This document shows, piece after piece, positions 17,539 to 24,995 of a stretch of 29,386 nt of DNA. Each line of letters begins with the position of its first letter. Within the stretch, counting starts at the first letter, position 1. This DNA is from JAVBPB01 sp031549965. Its GTDB lineage: Bacteria > Bacillota > Clostridia > Lachnospirales > Lachnospiraceae. Under the pieces are notes generated by a model. It did not search any database, had not been told where the DNA came from, and saw only the letters and a list, made by a program, of their open reading frames with translations. Location: positions 1 to 29,386 of the forward strand of contig JAVBPB010000034.1 in NCBI GenBank assembly GCA_031549965.1. The letters are read 5' to 3'. The translations under genes were made by a program, and so were the position numbers.

Positions 17539-17579
17539 AACTTATTATCTCCTTAATCCTCGTTTCATAATAATTCGCA

Positions 17580-18197
17580 TTATAATTCCATAAAATTAGA
17601 TTCTATGAGTTTGCATTTATAAATAAATCTGCACAATTTAAAATTAAAATACTTACCTATATACTGAAATTTACAATGTGTTTGCAAAAGTATCTCATGT
17701 TCATTCAATCTTCCCTTATCAAACTTAGTATAAACTCCGGAGCTTCCAATTGGCACGTATATTTCTAATAAAACTTTGCTTAATTCACTGAATTCTTTAA
17801 TGTGATAATAAGAAAGTGAAGTACTCGTAAATCCTTGTGCTATAAATAATTTGTTTTTATATTTAGCAATTCTTTTTTTAAATACTTTTCTACTTTCATA
17901 CCTATATACAACAATATTCTCACAGATCGATTTGCTATTAATATATTTAATTAATTCAATAATCTCATCAGTAATACCATCGAATTTTTTTGTTTTTATA
18001 ATTTGAAAATCATACTTTCTTAGTAAACTATTATACATTTCGTAGCAACTACCCGTATAAGAATGAATTATTGGAAACTTACCATTTGACATTCGAATAT
18101 TTTGAGATTGGATCTCATCTAAATAATTTTCAAATACCCATTTTGATATTTCTTCATCCGAGCAGAATTTTCTATAACTTTGTACATTTTTATCCAT
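17580..18197 (-). CDS. R-S-E class mono-ADP-ribosyltransferase
   Basis: This 205-residue protein has all three signature positions of the arginine-type ADP-ribosyltransferases (ADPRT exoenzyme fold). They are R99 in ENIVVYR, the S125-T126-S127 motif in QGFTSTSLSY, and the E-x-E pair E166-H-E168 in LNEHEILL, where E168 is the expected catalytic residue. The pattern HSYTGSCYEMYNSLLRK (45-61) matches the helix preceding these motifs in the family. Such enzymes move ADP-ribose from NAD+ onto a protein or, less often, nucleic acid target. There is no secretion signal, so it should act inside the producing cell or after phage-related events. It is the third gene of the four-gene cargo operon and starts one base after the preceding gene ends. 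Target and purpose are unknown. Defence, a toxin of a toxin-antitoxin pair, or phage takeover are all possible. Confidence 0.83.
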   Translation of the reverse strand: MDKNVQSYRKFCSDEEISKWVFENYLDEIQSQNIRMSNGKFPIIHSYTGSCYEMYNSLLRKYDFQIIKTKKFDGITDEIIELIKYINSKSICENIVVYRYESRKVFKKRIAKYKNKLFIAQGFTSTSLSYYHIKEFSELSKVLLEIYVPIGSSGVYTKFDKGRLNEHEILLQTHCKFQYIGKYFNFKLCRFIYKCKLIESNFMEL

Positions 18198-18198
18198 C

Positions 18199-18645
18199 TT
18201 ATATACCTATCACATTGAACCAATCATATGGAAAAGAAAATTTAAATAATATTTCATTTTCATCTTGATAAAATTCTGTTATGCATTTTCCATAAGTGGT
18301 ATTCATATGTTCTATAACAGCACAAAGATCTAAATACTCAATTTCTTCTTTGCTTTCAAGTATATATTTATATCCTTTATCGTATCTCTTTGCTATAAAT
18401 TTTTTTACATTTATTAATGAATCACAGCCACTAACTAACTTGTTTCTAAACTCTCTAGAAAAGTTATTTTTCACTCTACTTGCTCTATAAACTTTACCCT
18501 TTTTAATAAAATCAGGAAACAGAATAAAAAGATCGTCCAAAAAATCTCTTTGAAACGATGTAGGACTATTAGTCCCTAAATAATCATTTAGTCGTTTTGA
18601 AAAAACTGATATTCCTATATTTCTAAACTCTAAATCCCTATCCAT
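18199..18645 (-). CDS. Candidate diverged ADP-ribosyltransferase-like protein
   Basis: This 148-residue protein has no name that I recognise with certainty. The order of motifs suggests a diverged ADP-ribosyltransferase: VYR (52-54, R54), a serine in GCDSLINVKKFIAKRY (S76) where the family has an S-T-S strand, and DENEILF (E129-x-E131) where the catalytic E-x-E is expected. The strand YKYILES followed by EEIEYLDL between them also fits. The middle motif is degenerate, so it may be inactive or may have another fold. I chose the ATG at 18645 because GGGAGAG lies eight bases upstream; an ATG five codons earlier lacks such a site. It lies between the DUF5677-like gene (24 bases upstream) and the clear ADP-ribosyltransferase (one base downstream), which suggests a tandem pair of related enzymes, perhaps one catalytic and one regulatory. 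Confidence 0.5.
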   Translation of the reverse strand: MDRDLEFRNIGISVFSKRLNDYLGTNSPTSFQRDFLDDLFILFPDFIKKGKVYRASRVKNNFSREFRNKLVSGCDSLINVKKFIAKRYDKGYKYILESKEEIEYLDLCAVIEHMNTTYGKCITEFYQDENEILFKFSFPYDWFNVIGI

Positions 18646-18669
18646 TTTTTGCTCTCCCATCTTTATTAA

Positions 18670-19860
18670 TTATTTTTTGGATGTTTCAAATCTCTTTAAA
18701 AGAATGTTGTATATTTCCATTAATGCTTCATTGTATGGATTCCTATTTTTGAGATAATCACTTCTTACTATATCTGCATTCTCATATTCATTTCCTATAA
18801 AAATGTCAAAGCAATTAGAGATATTAAGAAAACTTTGGTATGTTTGATATATGCAGTCAATATAGCAACTCCCTCTATTTATTGTTATATGAACAGCTGA
18901 TGGATGTATAAATTTACTGGGAAATTTAAACGCTTCATATCTTTCGTTTTGATTTGCTAAAAAAGATAATGTTTCTTTAAAATTAAACCTATGCCCTTTT
19001 ATTTCTTCAATTCCAAGCAACCAACCAAAATTAATAAATTGAGGTTTAGTTATCCCTTTATATTTTTTCATTTCATTATTCATTTCATTTATTAGTTCAT
19101 TATTTACATTATCTTCATCAAACTCTAAAGGTAAATATTTTAGATGTTCTACATAACTTTCTGCTACACCTTCTTCATAATCTTGAATTACTATTATTGT
19201 GCACTCCAATTCATGTAGTGAACGCCATAAACTTAATGCCTCTGTATCGTAACCATCAGCAAGCAAATCCAGTACTGCATTTATCATACTCATGAACTTA
19301 AATATCAATCTGCAAATTGTGTTCTTTCTAATGTCGTTATTATTGTTATAATCTTTAAGCCTCAAAATTATTGAATTAATAAATACTGCATAAACTTTCA
19401 TCATAGTGATTTCTGGGGAAAATCGATTAGTCACAGAATTTGGATTTATAGCACTATGCTCATTCAGTAATATTTTTGACGTAATATCATTTACTATCTT
19501 TGTTCGATATTCATTATTTTTTTGTAATCCAGCTCTCTCTTCGTCTGGCATATGCGATGTCCTAAAGTAATGTTCAGCGCAAATATATGGAATAATAACT
19601 CTATCAGTCATTAAATCGCCCATAACTAGATTCATTTTCCTAGCATTTATTTCATTGAAATAATTATTTCTTACAAATGGCAATAGTTCCTTAACAAAGT
19701 TTTTCTTTACTTTTTGCTTTACATCATTAGAAATTTTTGACCAACAATACTCAAATTCTTTATTTAATAAGTCAGCGTTCATTTCATTTAACTGCTTTGC
19801 CATCTTTTCCATTTCTTTTTGCAATTGAGCCGGACTAGGCAAAAGTTGTATGTTATTCAT
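18670..19860 (-). CDS. DUF5677-like protein, first gene of the cargo operon
   Basis: This 396-residue, mostly helical cytoplasmic protein has a charged coiled N-terminus (about 10-60). It then has a conserved core around YDTEALSLWRSLHELECTIIV (204-224) and a later KFIHPSAVHITI segment. This arrangement, with the R-S-L-H-E motif (R213, H216, E217), is what I recall for the DUF5677 family, whose function is unknown to me. There is no signal peptide or membrane span. The ATG follows GAGGTGG and lies downstream of a well-formed promoter (19892-19919), so this gene opens the four-gene unit ending at the 16992-17025 terminator. Its association with one clear and one probable ADP-ribosyltransferase suggests a sensor, scaffold or target-binding role. 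I infer this only from operon position. Confidence 0.7.
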   Translation of the reverse strand: MNNIQLLPSPAQLQKEMEKMAKQLNEMNADLLNKEFEYCWSKISNDVKQKVKKNFVKELLPFVRNNYFNEINARKMNLVMGDLMTDRVIIPYICAEHYFRTSHMPDEERAGLQKNNEYRTKIVNDITSKILLNEHSAINPNSVTNRFSPEITMMKVYAVFINSIILRLKDYNNNNDIRKNTICRLIFKFMSMINAVLDLLADGYDTEALSLWRSLHELECTIIVIQDYEEGVAESYVEHLKYLPLEFDEDNVNNELINEMNNEMKKYKGITKPQFINFGWLLGIEEIKGHRFNFKETLSFLANQNERYEAFKFPSKFIHPSAVHITINRGSCYIDCIYQTYQSFLNISNCFDIFIGNEYENADIVRSDYLKNRNPYNEALMEIYNILLKRFETSKK

Positions 19861-19891
19861 AAATTATCCACCTCACAATAAATCTATAAAT

Positions 19892-19919
19892 ATTATATCA
19901 TTTTTTTATTTTAATCCAA
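19892..19919 (-). promoter_or_regulatory. Sigma-A-type promoter of the cargo operon
   Basis: Read on the minus strand, TTGGAT (19914-19919) and a perfect TATAAT (19892-19897) are separated by 16 bases. The -35 hexamer overlaps the T-rich tail of the phage terminator, so the operon starts transcription just where phage late transcription should stop. The start codon of the DUF5677-like gene is about 30 bases downstream of the -10. This points to expression from the resident prophage independent of the lytic programme. Confidence 0.75.
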
Positions 19920-19958
19920 AATAAAAACGCCACCAATCTCATTACGGATCAGTGGCGT
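19920..19958 (-). terminator. Rho-independent terminator ending the phage tail-lysis operon
   Basis: ACGCCAC (19927-19933) and GTGGCGT (19952-19958) form a seven-base GC-rich stem. On the minus strand it is followed by TTTTTATTTT. It begins four bases after the stop codon of the holin-like gene and so marks the end of the late phage transcript. Confidence 0.87.
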
Positions 19959-19962
19959 ATCT

Positions 19963-20451
19963 TTATTTATTATTTAAATACTCATCTATTAACTTTTCGG
20001 ATTCTGATAAAGTGTTTTTTCCTTCCATCTTATTGCTGAAAGAAATATACTCATCAATTATGGTATTGATTTTACTTTCGTTAGATTCAACAAAATCAAC
20101 CGCTTTGGAAATTGATCCAATGGTATTAGTAATCCATTCTGATAATCGAAGAATTACTTCCTTTTTCTTTTCATCACCAGATAAATATTGTTCACCTTTT
20201 TCTTTAGCAATTACATTTTTTTCTTCTACTATTAAAATGAATTCTTTGATTGCTTTTTGGACATTATCATCAAATATAATGTCCTTAGCTTTGATGACTA
20301 AATCGGTAACATTGGATGCAGTTGTTTTCAAATCATCTTTTACTTCTTTGATTGTTTCAGCGAAGGATTTATTCTTTCCTAACTTACTAGTAACGTATAA
20401 AGCAAGAACTCCTATCAAAGCGATTAATAAAACTATTTCAAATGTTGTCAT
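19963..20451 (-). CDS. Holin-like small membrane protein
   Basis: This 162-residue protein has one N-terminal membrane helix (about 3-23, IVLLIALIGVLALYVTSKL), a charged stretch KLGKNKSF, and a long amphipathic helical C-terminus. The shape and position at the end of the phage late operon match single-span holin-like proteins, which would release the lytic enzyme or depolarise the membrane. I see no catalytic motif. The ATG follows GGAGGAAAG and overlaps the previous gene by 14 bases. It is the last gene before the terminator. Unusually, no recognisable endolysin lies beside it. The protein could instead be a different phage membrane protein, since single-span holins are poorly conserved. Confidence 0.55.
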   Translation of the reverse strand: MTTFEIVLLIALIGVLALYVTSKLGKNKSFAETIKEVKDDLKTTASNVTDLVIKAKDIIFDDNVQKAIKEFILIVEEKNVIAKEKGEQYLSGDEKKKEVILRLSEWITNTIGSISKAVDFVESNESKINTIIDEYISFSNKMEGKNTLSESEKLIDEYLNNK

Positions 20452-20755
20452 TTTTCTTTCCTCCTAATTTTTCATATAAATTGACATGCGAATCTTCCAG
20501 TCTTGAAACACGATGCTCAAGCACATTGATATCTTTTTTCATTGATTTAATATCTTGAGAATGAATTTCAAGTAAATTAAGCATCTTACCGTTTTGCTTT
20601 TCTATTTTAGAAAGATTTTGTAGAACTTCTGCATTGTTACTATCATTCTTTTTTTGCTGTGATTTGAATTGCTTAATAGTAGTTAGAACTACAACTACTA
20701 CCATAACTATCAAATAAATAATATTATCTAATTTAAACAATTGCTCAATGCTCAT
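20438..20755 (-). CDS. Small membrane-anchored coiled-coil phage protein (hemolysin/holin-associated type)
   Basis: This 105-residue protein has an N-terminal membrane helix (about 11-28, NIIYLIVMVVVVVLTTI), a basic stretch KQFKSQQKK, and a coiled coil over about 40-95 with heptad-like leucines and isoleucines (NLSKIEKQNGKMLNLLEIHSQ). Small proteins with one span and a coiled coil commonly accompany holins in Firmicutes lysis cassettes, for example XhlA-like proteins, although in those the span is usually at the C-terminus. The ATG follows AAGGAGG. The gene overlaps the nucleotidyltransferase stop by four bases and the holin-like start by 14, so all three appear translationally coupled. Confidence 0.6.
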   Translation of the reverse strand: MSIEQLFKLDNIIYLIVMVVVVVLTTIKQFKSQQKKNDSNNAEVLQNLSKIEKQNGKMLNLLEIHSQDIKSMKKDINVLEHRVSRLEDSHVNLYEKLGGKKNDNI

Positions 20756-21405
20756 TTAATTAATGCCTCCTTATACTTTTTGATATATCCGATTACTTCT
20801 TTTAATTCTTTATGAAGTTTTACTCCGCTTTCGCTATTCCAATTATGCTTATAGCTGAACATCTTTTCTTTCCATGAATCTGCAATCTCAAGCGTTAACT
20901 TTTTAGTTAAAATATAATTTTCAATTATTCCACGCCATCTAAATAAGTGATACATCTTCTTCGATGGTCTAGCTGTTTCGTTATAATAATATTCATAATA
21001 CTGAAGGTTCTTTTCTAAGAATGTTTTTAATCTATCTTCTAATTTAATATTTTTGAATTCTTTAAATTCTTTATCAAAAACTGGATTCAAGTAAATGAGT
21101 GTTTCATCAAGTGACAAAGCATCATCAATAAATATTTTATTGTATAATGGCAAATCACTCGTCATATCTTGTCTAGATAAATACTTATCATCACCATAAA
21201 TAAAATAATCAATTCCATCCATTTCTGTATGAATGAATCCTTTTAATCCGTTTACAAATACATTAACATCAATATCACTGTATTCTTGTTCATAAATCCC
21301 AAATGCAATCGAGCCACCAAAATACATGAACATAATTTCTTTGTCTTTTAATAATCCTTTTGCATAAGTAATAATCTTCTCTTTATCAATATTGTTTGGT
21401 ATCAT
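20752..21405 (-). CDS. Phage-encoded nucleotidyltransferase (DNA polymerase beta superfamily)
   Basis: This 217-residue protein carries the nucleotidyltransferase signature GGSIAFG (30-36) followed by SDIDVNVF (43-50), with D44 and D46 as the expected metal ligands. A third acidic residue is likely in MDGIDYFIYG (D63 or D66). The rest is a helical C-terminal half with RPSKKMYHLFRWRG. Such enzymes transfer a nucleotide to a small molecule, RNA or protein. The substrate here is unknown. The ATG follows AAGGAGGAAG inside the preceding gene's end. Its place among late phage genes between the tail fibre and holin-like genes is notable: it is not a structural or lysis protein and may act on a host component late in infection or during lysogeny. 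The fold assignment is good; the role is open. Confidence 0.8.
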   Translation of the reverse strand: MIPNNIDKEKIITYAKGLLKDKEIMFMYFGGSIAFGIYEQEYSDIDVNVFVNGLKGFIHTEMDGIDYFIYGDDKYLSRQDMTSDLPLYNKIFIDDALSLDETLIYLNPVFDKEFKEFKNIKLEDRLKTFLEKNLQYYEYYYNETARPSKKMYHLFRWRGIIENYILTKKLTLEIADSWKEKMFSYKHNWNSESGVKLHKELKEVIGYIKKYKEALIK

Positions 21406-21724
21406 CTTTTTCTTCCTCCTTGGTACCTTGCCCTAGTGATTCCATATCATCTTCTGCATCTTCAAATCCAATAGCATTTTCTTTTAACCATAAATACGCC
21501 ATCTCAATTGAATTTGAATTTAAAAAAAGTGGAAAATCCTCTTCAGGAACTTCCACATCAACCATATCTAATGGTTCTTTATTTTGCTTTCTTGCTTCTT
21601 TTGAAACAAATGATGCAACACATATAATCACTTTTTTTATTAGGTAATTAATTGATATTGCGACTACTTTATGATAATTAGCATTACATCCATAACTTGA
21701 TTCAACTTCTTTTATAATTGCCAT
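21386..21724 (-). CDS. Small phage protein downstream of the tail fibre genes
   Basis: This 112-residue protein is of unknown biochemical function. The N-terminal half (MAIIKEVESSYGCNANYHKVV) forms beta-rich sequence with a hydrophobic run KKVIICVASFVS. The C-terminal third is acidic and probably disordered (EDAEDDMESLGQGTKEEEKDD). I recall proteins beginning MAIIKE-E--YG--ANYHKV after fibre genes in Firmicutes siphophages, but no role is attached to them. The ATG follows AGTAGGTGA. It lies eight bases after the fibre gene and overlaps the nucleotidyltransferase start by 20 bases. A fibre chaperone or small tail accessory is possible. Confidence 0.6.
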   Translation of the reverse strand: MAIIKEVESSYGCNANYHKVVAISINYLIKKVIICVASFVSKEARKQNKEPLDMVDVEVPEEDFPLFLNSNSIEMAYLWLKENAIGFEDAEDDMESLGQGTKEEEKDDTKQY

Positions 21725-21732
21725 TTTATCAC

Positions 21733-22410
21733 CTACTTTCTTCTTGACCGATAAACAGAAACACTAAACGATAAACTACCTACATCTAATCCAGGATTAA
21801 TAAGAATTCCTCCAAGACTTGCATCAATTACATGAGAAAACATACAGTTAGTAATCGGAGTATTGCTTTGATCAGAACCTCCAGTTACACTAATTCCATG
21901 CACCATCCATGTATATGTGGAATTTATACTACTTTCAAAAGTTGGTGACAATTCAAAATCTATAATCTTCGTCGTTGCATAACTGGCGGATACTGAATTC
22001 GTATAGGCATCGTAGATATAAAAAGAACTGGTGTTTTTACCAGTTGCTTTAGATATTGATGAATAATTATCGCCTATATACATACAAGTGAAAGCACCAT
22101 ACATTGCCGAACTTCCGTTGTAAGTGTAATAACTGAATACTGTATTTGAAGTATCTGTTCCACTTGTAGCTGCAATCACATGAATCTTATATATATAATT
22201 TCTATCAAAGTTATAGTTCAGTTTATAGTTACTTACTGCTCCTTCATAATTAAATACAAGTTCATAATCTCCACCACCAACTTTAACCATAGATGATGCA
22301 CTTCTTATATAAAGTTCATTTGAACTATAATTAAAAGCCATTTCTCCAATGTTAGTTACATTACCAGTTGATGGAGTTGAAGTCCCTCTTTTAAGTTGAA
22401 TAACTGCCAC
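21733..22410 (-). CDS. Tail fibre or receptor-binding protein 2
   Basis: This 225-residue beta-rich protein shares an N-terminal anchor of about 50 residues with the gene just upstream: IQLKRGTSTPSTG, then GEMAFNYSSNELYIRS, compared with IQFKRRTTAGTG, then LYISKA. Anchors of this type attach distal fibres to phage baseplates. The C-terminal part is Ser-, Thr- and Tyr-rich with no helix, consistent with a trimeric receptor-binding head. The start is GTG, and the stop of the upstream gene overlaps it as TAGTG; GGAGGAAC lies upstream. There is no reverse transcriptase or template repeat nearby, so no sign of diversity generation. It is likely displayed at the tail tip with the two preceding proteins. 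Confidence 0.7.
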   Translation of the reverse strand: MAVIQLKRGTSTPSTGNVTNIGEMAFNYSSNELYIRSASSMVKVGGGDYELVFNYEGAVSNYKLNYNFDRNYIYKIHVIAATSGTDTSNTVFSYYTYNGSSAMYGAFTCMYIGDNYSSISKATGKNTSSFYIYDAYTNSVSASYATTKIIDFELSPTFESSINSTYTWMVHGISVTGGSDQSNTPITNCMFSHVIDASLGGILINPGLDVGSLSFSVSVYRSRRK

Positions 22411-23090
22411 TAGAATGTTCCTCCATCAATTATTGATGAAGGTGTTAATACTTTACTACTGTCGATTCCTAATGAATATATTTTTGCATTAGGTGAATAT
22501 TTTGTATCAAGAACAGAATATAAGACTAAGCCATTTGTAATTGTTTTTGAATTGAACGTTGTCAAATTGGCTTCATAATATGATCCATTATTATTGCTGA
22601 TACTGGTGTTTTGTACATTACTAAGTTTTGTTATTTGTTCGGTAGTCAAATGCGATGAACTTGCAGTATGGCTGTTAAATGTACTTGTTGATACACCGCT
22701 TAAATCTGTTAAGGAAATTGTAACTGCACCAGTTTTTCCATTTACCGAACTTACTGCATTTGGTACTACTGAACTTGGTAGTTTTCCACTTGAATCAAGA
22801 ACTGGAATTTGCCCACTTCCTGTTCCAGTATTTTTAGTCGAAGCAGTACCTAAACCCAGAGCTGATATTTTGTTATCTATTCGATTATCTACTACAGATG
22901 TCGATGGTATTTCCATATAGTCACTTTGACTAATTGGAGTGCCACTACTTGCCGTTTTGTCTGCTTTTGAAATATATAGATTACCTCCATTAAAATCTAC
23001 TTGAGGTTCTCCAGCTTTAATTACTCCACTGGTTCCAGTAAATGGTCCGGTACCAGCTGTTGTTCTTCTTTTAAATTGAATTGTTGCCAT
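22410..23090 (-). CDS. Tail fibre protein 1 with IQFKRR anchor and NGKTGAV motif
   Basis: This 226-residue tail fibre begins with the anchor MATIQFKRRTTAG and continues through GEPQVDFNGGNLYIS. A central stretch VSSVNGKTGAVTISLTDL (about 113-130) is a common element of phage fibres. It is followed by a helical part, SSSHLTTEQITKLSNVQ, and a short C-terminal domain ending DGGTF. That last motif also ends the tail hub protein (DGGVF). The ATG follows AGGAAAGG. Translation passes to the next fibre gene by a TAGTG overlap. The two neighbouring fibres with related anchors but different heads suggest duplication followed by exchange of the receptor-binding part. Confidence 0.75.
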   Translation of the reverse strand: MATIQFKRRTTAGTGPFTGTSGVIKAGEPQVDFNGGNLYISKADKTASSGTPISQSDYMEIPSTSVVDNRIDNKISALGLGTASTKNTGTGSGQIPVLDSSGKLPSSVVPNAVSSVNGKTGAVTISLTDLSGVSTSTFNSHTASSSHLTTEQITKLSNVQNTSISNNNGSYYEANLTTFNSKTITNGLVLYSVLDTKYSPNAKIYSLGIDSSKVLTPSSIIDGGTF

Positions 23091-23105
23091 TTTTCTTTTC
23101 CTTTC

Positions 23106-23870
23106 CTAAAAGTGCAAATAAATCGTTGATACTGAATGTGATGAACTTCCAACTGTTATATACAATTTTCCGCTTGATGTATAAACAGCCATCGAATAAG
23201 AAACGCTTGTCCCATAACTAAAACTTTTCTGTGATGATGATGTCCTAACTTGACTACCTGGAATTGTAACCACAAAACTTGATACTGGGATGACTATTAA
23301 TGCATCAGCTAGAGTAATACTTCCATAATCAAAACAATATGTGTTTCCACTATAACTACTTTTTGTTATTGCTTTTCTTTTAAGTTCAGCATAAATCTCA
23401 TTTTTACTAGTGGAAATAAGATTTTTACTGGTATAAATAAATGGTCTTGAATAACCAGTGTTTGCTTGAAGTGATGTTGTTGATTTTGTATAAGCAAAAA
23501 TCGGTAATTGATATATTCCATCTTCAACTAATAAATTAGTTTGAGTTAGTGTTGGATAATTTCCGATTGCTTCTAACTTAACTAAATTAACCGAATTATT
23601 TATTGTATTTATTTCAATTACTACATACCCATGCTTTGATGAATCAAGAGCAATATTAACTACTGTTCCTTCTTCAACAAATACTCTTCTTCCATATACC
23701 GAAACATATCCACTTCTAAAAGTAACATTACCGTTACTAATACTAAAATTGATGTTGTTTCCTAAACCATTAATAATTCCATTTTCATAATTTGTTGTAA
23801 ATGCATTAATATATGCGTCATGTTTGGCGGTGTTCATTGCACCATCAAATGTTAATTTTACGAGTCCCAT
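23106..23870 (-). CDS. Baseplate or distal tail structural protein
   Basis: This 254-residue beta-rich protein begins MGLVKLTFDGAMNTAKHDAYINAF and contains a strongly patterned section, NFSISNGNVTFRSGYVSVYGRRVFVEEGT (about 40-70). It ends in a small Ser- and Tyr-rich head. Such proteins sit between the hub and the fibres in siphovirus baseplates, and this N-terminus is one I recall from Firmicutes phages. The ATG overlaps the hub stop codon as TAATG and follows GGAGGTG. No hydrolase motif is visible, so it is more likely an upper baseplate or carrier protein than an enzyme. The receptor could also be bound here rather than by the following fibres. Confidence 0.68.
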   Translation of the reverse strand: MGLVKLTFDGAMNTAKHDAYINAFTTNYENGIINGLGNNINFSISNGNVTFRSGYVSVYGRRVFVEEGTVVNIALDSSKHGYVVIEINTINNSVNLVKLEAIGNYPTLTQTNLLVEDGIYQLPIFAYTKSTTSLQANTGYSRPFIYTSKNLISTSKNEIYAELKRKAITKSSYSGNTYCFDYGSITLADALIVIPVSSFVVTIPGSQVRTSSSQKSFSYGTSVSYSMAVYTSSGKLYITVGSSSHSVSTIYLHF

Positions 23871-24994
23871 TAAAATACACCTCCATCTAGGTCAGTGACT
23901 CCACCTTTTGATACTGCTACATTTCCAATATTTGAATTCATGTTTTTGGATAGCAGTTTTATTTTTTCTGTTAATTTAATTCTAAACTCACCAAGTGTTA
24001 GTTCAGCTTCAGCAAAACTATTTTTAAATTTAATCTGAGTAACCACTGAATCATAAACTTTTTGCTTAGCATAAAACTCTATATAATCTCCTAAGAATAA
24101 GTTTTCTAAAGGATTAATTAAACCATTGTTTGTATGAATTGAGAATGTAATATTATGATCTAAACTCGATCCTATCATTTCACTTCTTGCTTTTGTACTT
24201 AAGTTTGCATATTCATTATCTGAATAATAAAAAGATGATAATGATACATTCTTGTACCGATTACCATCATTCTTGTTTTCCGATATATCACCATTTGTTA
24301 ATAGATAATATGTTTTTGTTGTTTTGTAAGTTTTGTTATCCGACTTTGGATAATAAATTACCTTGTTAACTATCTGCTCATCACTATCATTAATAACTAA
24401 ATCTCTAATTGCTTTAAAATCGCTTTTCAACTTAATGCCTTTATCAGTACTATCAATAATAATCACTATTTTTGAAAAAGCTCCTTTAATAAACTCAACT
24501 TTATAATGCAGATTAATTCCATATGTCTTAGTAACAATTTCTATTAAATCAGTTATCTTCATTAGATTATCATCATCAAAATTAAGACTTCCTTGTTTCG
24601 ATGCTCTTAAATCTATTTTTAAATAGTTTAAATTCTGTAATACATCGCTATTATTAATGAAATGTGCACTAATTGTTGTACTAAGAAAATTTGCTACATC
24701 ACCAGTAAAACTTTTAATTGGAACTTTAATGTTAAATAGTTCTTTGAAATCCTTACACTGTACTTTTGTTTTTCCTTTATCAGCAATTTCTGTTGTTTCA
24801 ACAAGCCCAACATAAGAATAGTTTTTTTCTTTTAATACTGCTATATCGCCAATTGAGATATTAAGATTTTCTTTGTTAACCATGAATGATGATTTCTGTG
24901 GAAGTACTAAATCTACTACAAGTTCAAAATCACTATCAACAAATCCATAATCTTTATAATTTAAATCATTTTTATTTAAAAATATCAATTGCAT
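23870..24994 (-). CDS. Tail hub / tail-associated protein (Tal- or Gp37-like)
   Basis: This 374-residue protein follows the distal tail protein, the normal place for the hub that closes the tail tube. It is mainly beta, with LVLPQKSSFMVNKENLNISIGDIAVLKEKNYSYVG near the start, a central helical insert, and FLGDYIEFYAKQKVYDSVVTQIKF near 300-325, a pattern typical of siphovirus hub proteins of the ReqiPepy6 Gp37 type. It ends KGGVTDLDGGVF, the same type of tail as fibre 1. No C-terminal lysin or peptidase domain is present, unlike many Tal proteins. The start ATG is one base after the distal tail gene stops and follows a weak AGGT. The next gene begins in its stop codon. Confidence 0.75.
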   Translation of the reverse strand: MQLIFLNKNDLNYKDYGFVDSDFELVVDLVLPQKSSFMVNKENLNISIGDIAVLKEKNYSYVGLVETTEIADKGKTKVQCKDFKELFNIKVPIKSFTGDVANFLSTTISAHFINNSDVLQNLNYLKIDLRASKQGSLNFDDDNLMKITDLIEIVTKTYGINLHYKVEFIKGAFSKIVIIIDSTDKGIKLKSDFKAIRDLVINDSDEQIVNKVIYYPKSDNKTYKTTKTYYLLTNGDISENKNDGNRYKNVSLSSFYYSDNEYANLSTKARSEMIGSSLDHNITFSIHTNNGLINPLENLFLGDYIEFYAKQKVYDSVVTQIKFKNSFAEAELTLGEFRIKLTEKIKLLSKNMNSNIGNVAVSKGGVTDLDGGVF

Positions 24995-24995
24995 A

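Noticed and set aside
21733..23090. A diversity-generating retroelement acting on the fibre genes, suggested by the anchor resembling tropism determinants
   Set aside because: There is no reverse transcriptase, template repeat or variable repeat in the window.
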